Source: Variovorax jilinensis (GTDB lineage: Bacteria > Pseudomonadota > Gammaproteobacteria > Burkholderiales > Burkholderiaceae_C). From it: a DNA stretch of 64,000 nt. Made by a program: the position numbers and the translations under genes. Shown here one piece after another: positions 59,187 through 64,000 of this stretch. Positions within the stretch are counted from its first letter, which is position 1. Each line of letters starts with the position of its first letter. The notes under the pieces were generated by a model. That model was not told the DNA's origin, did not search any database, and saw only the letters and a list, made by a program, of their open reading frames with translations. The stretch covers positions 434,001 to 498,000 of the forward strand of contig NZ_JASZYQ010000001.1 in NCBI RefSeq assembly GCF_030316885.1, written 5' to 3'.

Positions 59187-59731
59187 TGTTCAAGAGTCGA
59201 ATCGAGATGACGCACGAGCCTGGCCGGAATGCCGGCGAATACGCAATTGTCAGGAATATTCTTGGTGACCACGCTGCCCGCGGCCACGATCGAGTTTCTC
59301 CCGATGGTGACGCCTGGCATGACCATCGTGCCGGCGCCCAGCCAGCAGTTTTCCTGCAGCTCGACCGGAGAAAAGACAAGCTGTTGCCGGTCGGCCGCCT
59401 CGGTGGGGTGCGAGACGCTCGTGATGACGCAATTCGCGCCGATCAACACCTTGTTGCCGATGCGAACGCCGCCCGCGGCATACACGACCGTGTAGCCGTT
59501 GATATCGACGTTGCTGCCTATGTCCATGCGGTCGGCGCCCCAGATGAAGACGCGGTGATCGATTCTGACCCCCGAACCACAGGAGCGCAGGTTCGACAAG
59601 GTCCAGGCTCGCTCGGCGTCCTTGATCAGGGTTCCGAGCTTTAAAAGAACGCGATGAACGATCTTCATCCTCGGTCGATTCCGCGGCGGGTTGACATCCA
59701 GGGCTCGTGGTAGGGAGTTGCTTTGTTGCAT
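59183..59731 (-). CDS. Hexapeptide-repeat acyltransferase
   Basis: A 182-residue left-handed beta-helix acyltransferase. Hexapeptide repeats begin near residue 55 (GSGVRIDHRVFIWGADRMDIGSNVDINGY...), the catalytic His is in SVSHPTEAADR, and GAGTMVMPGVTIGRNSIVAAGSVVTKN finishes the coil. It is of the maltose/colanic-acid O-acetyltransferase type, and would acetylate a sugar of the glycan made by the coupled glycosyltransferase. The N-terminal 21 residues may be dispensable: an internal ATG (MKIVHR) at 59668 is an alternative start. Confidence 0.88.
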   Translation of the reverse strand: MQQSNSLPRALDVNPPRNRPRMKIVHRVLLKLGTLIKDAERAWTLSNLRSCGSGVRIDHRVFIWGADRMDIGSNVDINGYTVVYAAGGVRIGNKVLIGANCVITSVSHPTEAADRQQLVFSPVELQENCWLGAGTMVMPGVTIGRNSIVAAGSVVTKNIPDNCVFAGIPARLVRHLDSTLEQ

Positions 59732-59843
59732 TATGTTGGAACTTATGCATTACCGTTACTGACCGACACATGACGAGCCCCCGGACTACGCACAAAGTCG
59801 CGAACCGGCGGTGTGGCGTCGTCCGCAGGCGCGCCGCGGGGCG

Positions 59844-60731
59844 TCAGGACGGCTGGCCCGACAGCTGCTGCAGGTCGCCCTCGTAACCCTGCAGTCGCCG
59901 CACCGCCTTCTCGCGCTGGGCGGCGGTGGTCTGGTTGTGCAGCGCCGCGAAGGTACGACAGGCCTCCTGCTGCATCGCCCGCTGGCGTTCGCGCGCGGGC
60001 CCGGGCGGTGGGGTTCCGATGCGCATCACGTAGGCATGCACCTCGGCGCGCGCCTGCTCGGCCCCCTGGCCATCGGCCCGCAGGCCGCGCAGCAGCGCCA
60101 GTGTCTCCTGCTGGCGCTTGCGGCGCTCGCCGTCGATCTCGACCGGATCGAAGGCAGGCGGCCCGACCTGCTCGCGCAGCCATTCGCGCTGCGCGGCATC
60201 GAGCCGGCCGTAGAAATCCTCGCTGCGGTCGAGCAGTTGTTCGTATCGCTTGTCGCGCTGCTGCTCGGGACTGCGCGCGAGCCAGTCCTCGCGGTACTTG
60301 TCATTGAGCTTGTGGTACTTGCGCTCGAGCTGTGCGAGCTGTGCTGCGTCGAGGCTGCGCGCCAGCTCGGCCGCGGCCGGTTCGACCCGCTCGGCCACCG
60401 CCAGCAGCCGCACGCGGAAGGCATCGACCAGCTCGCAGGCCTGCGCCGGCGTCACGTCGTCCGGCGCCAACGCCTGCATGCGCTGAAGCAGGGCCGCCAG
60501 CTTCGGCAACTCCTCGCGCCGGTGCCAGGCCAGCAGCTGCCGCAGTTCGTCGCGCACGCGCGGCGTCTGCGCATCGTCGAAGTCGACGTAGTCGTCGAGC
60601 CACCAGTAGCTGATCTCGGGCAGGTTGTTGTAGGCGAGCTTGACGGTGCTGCAGGCGGCCAGCGCAGCAGCCAGCGCCAGCGCGCCGATAATTCGGCCCA
60701 GCGTTGCGCAACATTTTCGAGAGAGTGGCAT
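59844..60731 (-). CDS. DUF6279 family lipoprotein
   Basis: A 295-residue predicted lipoprotein (signal ending ALAACSTV). The first mature part, KLAYNNLPEISYWWLDDYVDFDDAQTPRVRDELRQLLAWHRREELP, is the DUF6279 signature, and the rest is largely helical with charged coiled-coil-like stretches. Function unknown. Its ATG shares bases with the glmU ATG on the other strand (CATG at 60729-60732), so the two genes have no intergenic room. Confidence 0.88.
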   Translation of the reverse strand: MPLSRKCCATLGRIIGALALAAALAACSTVKLAYNNLPEISYWWLDDYVDFDDAQTPRVRDELRQLLAWHRREELPKLAALLQRMQALAPDDVTPAQACELVDAFRVRLLAVAERVEPAAAELARSLDAAQLAQLERKYHKLNDKYREDWLARSPEQQRDKRYEQLLDRSEDFYGRLDAAQREWLREQVGPPAFDPVEIDGERRKRQQETLALLRGLRADGQGAEQARAEVHAYVMRIGTPPPGPARERQRAMQQEACRTFAALHNQTTAAQREKAVRRLQGYEGDLQQLSGQPS

Positions 60732-62184
60732 GAATCAGAGTACGCAGGACAACCAGGAGCCGGTCGACGTCGTGATCATGGCGGCCGGAAAGGGCACGCG
60801 CATGAAGAGCAGCCTGCCCAAAGTGTTGCATCGTTTGGGCGGTCGTGCACTGGTGGCCCACGTGATCGACACCGCGACCCGCATCGGCGGCCGCCACATC
60901 GTGGTCGTCACCGGCCATGGCGCGCCCGAGGTCGAGGCAGCCCTCGCGGGGACGATGTCGGGCGCCACGCCGCTGTTCGCGCGCCAGATGCCGCAGCTCG
61001 GCACCGGCCATGCGATGCAGCAGGCCATCCCGCTCCTGCCCGACGACGGCACGGTGCTGGTGCTCTCGGGCGACGTGCCCCTGATCGATGCCGACACCCT
61101 GCGTGCGCTGGTGGCCGAAAGCGCAGGCCGCCGGCTCGCGCTGCTGACCATCCGGGTTGCCGATCCCAAGGGCTACGGCCGCATCGTGCGCGTGCAGGGC
61201 GCGACCGACGGCGCCGATGCCGAGTCCGAAGGCGAGGTGCAGGCAATCGTCGAGGAGAAGGACGCGAGCGAGGCGCAGCGCGCCATCCGCGAGATCTACA
61301 GCGGCGTCATGGCGGTGCCCGCGCGGCTGCTGCGCGCCTGGCTCGCGCGGCTCGACAACCACAATGCCCAGGGCGAGTACTACCTGACCGACATCGTCGG
61401 CTTCGCGACCGTCGACGGCGTGCCTGTCGTGGCGCACCGCATCGAGGACGCGCTGCAGGTGGCGGGCGTCAACAGCCCGTCGCAGCTGGCCGCGCTCGAG
61501 CGCGCGCTGCAACTGCGTCGGGCCGAGCAGCTGATGAGTCAGGGCGTGCGCCTGGCGGACCCGGCGCGCTTCGACCTGCGTGGCACGCTGGTCTGCGAAT
61601 CGGACGTCGAGATCGACGTCAACTGCGTGTTCGAGGGCGCGGTGTCCCTGGGCGCGGACGTGCGCATCGGTGCCAACTGCGTGATCGCCAATGCCCGCAT
61701 CGAGAGCGGTGCCGTGATCCACCCCTTCACCCACATCGATGGCGAGCAGGCCGGCGTGACCATCGGTGCCGGCGCCCGCATCGGCCCCTTCGCGCGGCTG
61801 CGGCCCGGCGCGCGGCTCGGTGCCGAGGTGCACATCGGCAACTTCGTCGAGGTCAAGAATTCCACCCTCGGCAACGGCGCCAAGGCCAATCACCTGGCCT
61901 ACCTCGGCGATGCCACCGTGGGCCAGCGCGTGAACTACGGCGCCGGCAGCATCACGGCCAACTACGACGGCGCCAACAAGCACCGCACGATCATCGGCGA
62001 CGACGTTCACGTGGGCAGCAACTGCGTGCTGGTGGCGCCGATCACGATCGGTGCCGGCGGCACGGTGGGCGGCGGCTCGACGATCACCAAGAGCACCGAA
62101 CCCGGCACGCTCACGGTCTCGCGTGCGCGGCAGGCCAGCTTTGCCGACTGGGAGCGGCCGCAGAAGGCGCCGAAGAAGGACTAG
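60730..62184 (+). CDS. glmU: Bifunctional UDP-N-acetylglucosamine pyrophosphorylase/glucosamine-1-phosphate N-acetyltransferase
   Basis: A 484-residue enzyme making UDP-GlcNAc. The N-terminal uridyltransferase carries VIMAAGKGTRMKSSLPKVLH (nucleotide loop) and GTGHAMQQA; the C-terminal left-handed beta helix carries the acetyltransferase with NFVEVKNSTLGNGAKANHLAYLGD and NYDGANKHRT. The length is normal for the family (about 455) plus a short N-terminal extension. It shares start-codon bases with the DUF6279 gene. glmS follows 619 bp downstream beyond an Lrp gene, so the two glm genes are close but not one operon. Confidence 0.95.
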   Translation: MNQSTQDNQEPVDVVIMAAGKGTRMKSSLPKVLHRLGGRALVAHVIDTATRIGGRHIVVVTGHGAPEVEAALAGTMSGATPLFARQMPQLGTGHAMQQAIPLLPDDGTVLVLSGDVPLIDADTLRALVAESAGRRLALLTIRVADPKGYGRIVRVQGATDGADAESEGEVQAIVEEKDASEAQRAIREIYSGVMAVPARLLRAWLARLDNHNAQGEYYLTDIVGFATVDGVPVVAHRIEDALQVAGVNSPSQLAALERALQLRRAEQLMSQGVRLADPARFDLRGTLVCESDVEIDVNCVFEGAVSLGADVRIGANCVIANARIESGAVIHPFTHIDGEQAGVTIGAGARIGPFARLRPGARLGAEVHIGNFVEVKNSTLGNGAKANHLAYLGDATVGQRVNYGAGSITANYDGANKHRTIIGDDVHVGSNCVLVAPITIGAGGTVGGGSTITKSTEPGTLTVSRARQASFADWERPQKAPKKD

Positions 62185-62672
62185 CCAGGCGGCGCCACCA
62201 GGCCCGCCAGCGGCAGGCGGGTCGAGAACTTGGCGCGTGCCAGGCTGAAGAAGGCCTTGACGTTGCGCACGTTGGCGTCGCTCGTGAACAGCCGCTGCGC
62301 GAGCGCCTGGTAGCCCGCCATGTCGCCCACGGTGACGATCAGAACGAAATCGGGGCCGGGCGAGACGCGGTAGCACTGCTGCACCGCCTCGTCGGGCACG
62401 ACGCGCTGCTCGAAGGCGGCGAGCGAGTCGGCATCCTGCCGGTCCAGAGAGACCTCCACCACCGCCGTCAGCAGCGGGCCCGCGTGCGCCGGGTCGACGA
62501 GCGCGACCTCGGCCGCGATCCAGCCGCCTTCGCGCAGCCGACGTACGCGGCGCAGGCAGGTCGGCGGCGAGATGTGAAAGCGCTCGGCCAGTGCCTGGTT
62601 GCTTTGCGAGGCGTCGCGCTGGAGTGCGTCGAGCAGGTGGAGATCGGTTTCGTCTAGGGTGATTGATTTCAT
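62181..62672 (-). CDS. Lrp/AsnC-family transcriptional regulator
   Basis: A 163-residue regulator. The helix-turn-helix (LDETDLHLLDALQRDASQSNQALAERFHISPPTCLRRVRRLREGG) is followed by the RAM effector domain (VEVSLDR..., PGPDFVLIVTVGDMAGY). It is divergent from glmS (131 bp) and may regulate it. Its stop shares CTAG (62181-62184) with the glmU stop. The chosen start MKSITLDE fits the family; an ATG 11 codons upstream (62705) is possible. Confidence 0.88.
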   Translation of the reverse strand: MKSITLDETDLHLLDALQRDASQSNQALAERFHISPPTCLRRVRRLREGGWIAAEVALVDPAHAGPLLTAVVEVSLDRQDADSLAAFEQRVVPDEAVQQCYRVSPGPDFVLIVTVGDMAGYQALAQRLFTSDANVRNVKAFFSLARAKFSTRLPLAGLVAPPG

Positions 62673-62803
62673 CGAATTGGTGATTATGGAATAAATCATC
62701 AACACGTCAGAGCTGTGAAATCTGGATTCATTCTGGCGTGAAGATTGATCTGTAATTCCATTGAGGCCGGCCTACGATCGGCACCTCAACCCAGGAGCAA
62801 CCC

Positions 62804-64000
<1,197 letters not shown>

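Noticed and set aside
59811-62657. A 948-codon plus-strand frame spanning the DUF6279 and glmU region
   Set aside because: It covers two well-supported genes in other frames and has no family features.

Overview
The window is about 68-70% G+C DNA from a betaproteobacterium, most likely a Comamonadaceae member close to Variovorax. This rests on gene order and family content: ffh beside a CcsA-type protein and a PP0621-family protein, a QseE-QseG-QseF-type operon behind miaB, DUF2917 proteins, a MocR regulator, an otsB-GH15-otsA operon and DUF6279. It is inference, since no rRNA is present. Nearly all the DNA is coding, and many neighbours overlap by 4 bp (ATGA or GTGA).

Layout. 1-13 kb: the edge of a minus-strand group (probable pilS start, PP0621, CcsA-like), ffh (+), a serine hydrolase and an EamA transporter (-), opgH/mdoH (-), then a minus-strand operon miaB > histidine kinase > lipoprotein > sigma-54 response regulator (a GlrK-QseG-GlrR equivalent). 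13-19 kb: an RND pump (adaptor and permease, no outer-membrane channel) and a SulP transporter broken by two compensating frameshifts. 19-27 kb (-): the first arm of a biosynthetic cluster (free carrier protein, C-A-T-C-T NRPS, Sfp-type phosphopantetheinyl transferase, two unusual alpha/beta hydrolases). 27.3-31.9 kb: a housekeeping block (phosphatase, DUF4136 lipoprotein, ttcA, folB, SDR, MidA-like methyltransferase). 32-39 kb (+): the second arm (A-T-KS-AT-T-C hybrid NRPS/PKS and a KAS III-like protein), followed by a HisN-type phosphatase, DUF2905 and a ROK protein. 41-50 kb: MocR regulator, two small proteins, trehalose operon otsB-GH15-otsA, cca and a GST. 50-56 kb: MgtC-like protein, MscS channel, lytic transglycosylase, 5-formyl-THF cyclo-ligase, LysR, DUF2917, BLUF photoreceptor. 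56-64 kb: Crp/Fnr regulator, a flippase, a glycosyltransferase with an acyltransferase, a DUF6279 lipoprotein, glmU, an Lrp regulator and glmS, which is cut by the window end.

Two things stand out. First, the gap between the GlrR-like regulator gene and opgH holds a near-consensus sigma-54 promoter (GG-N10-GC) and, about 100 bp upstream of it, an exact TGTC-N10-GACA palindrome, the motif described for GlrR in enterobacteria. This points to GlrR/sigma-54 control of osmoregulated glucan synthesis, of a small ORF just ahead of opgH, or of an sRNA. Second, the NRPS/PKS pathway is split into two divergent arms around about 4.6 kb of housekeeping genes. Its two adenylation domains both carry glycine-like codes, one condensation domain has lost its catalytic histidine, the KAS III-like protein seems to lack the usual His/Asn, and neither megasynthase has a thioesterase domain. 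A structured repeat of about 86-88 nt also occurs twice, each time directly after a stop codon.
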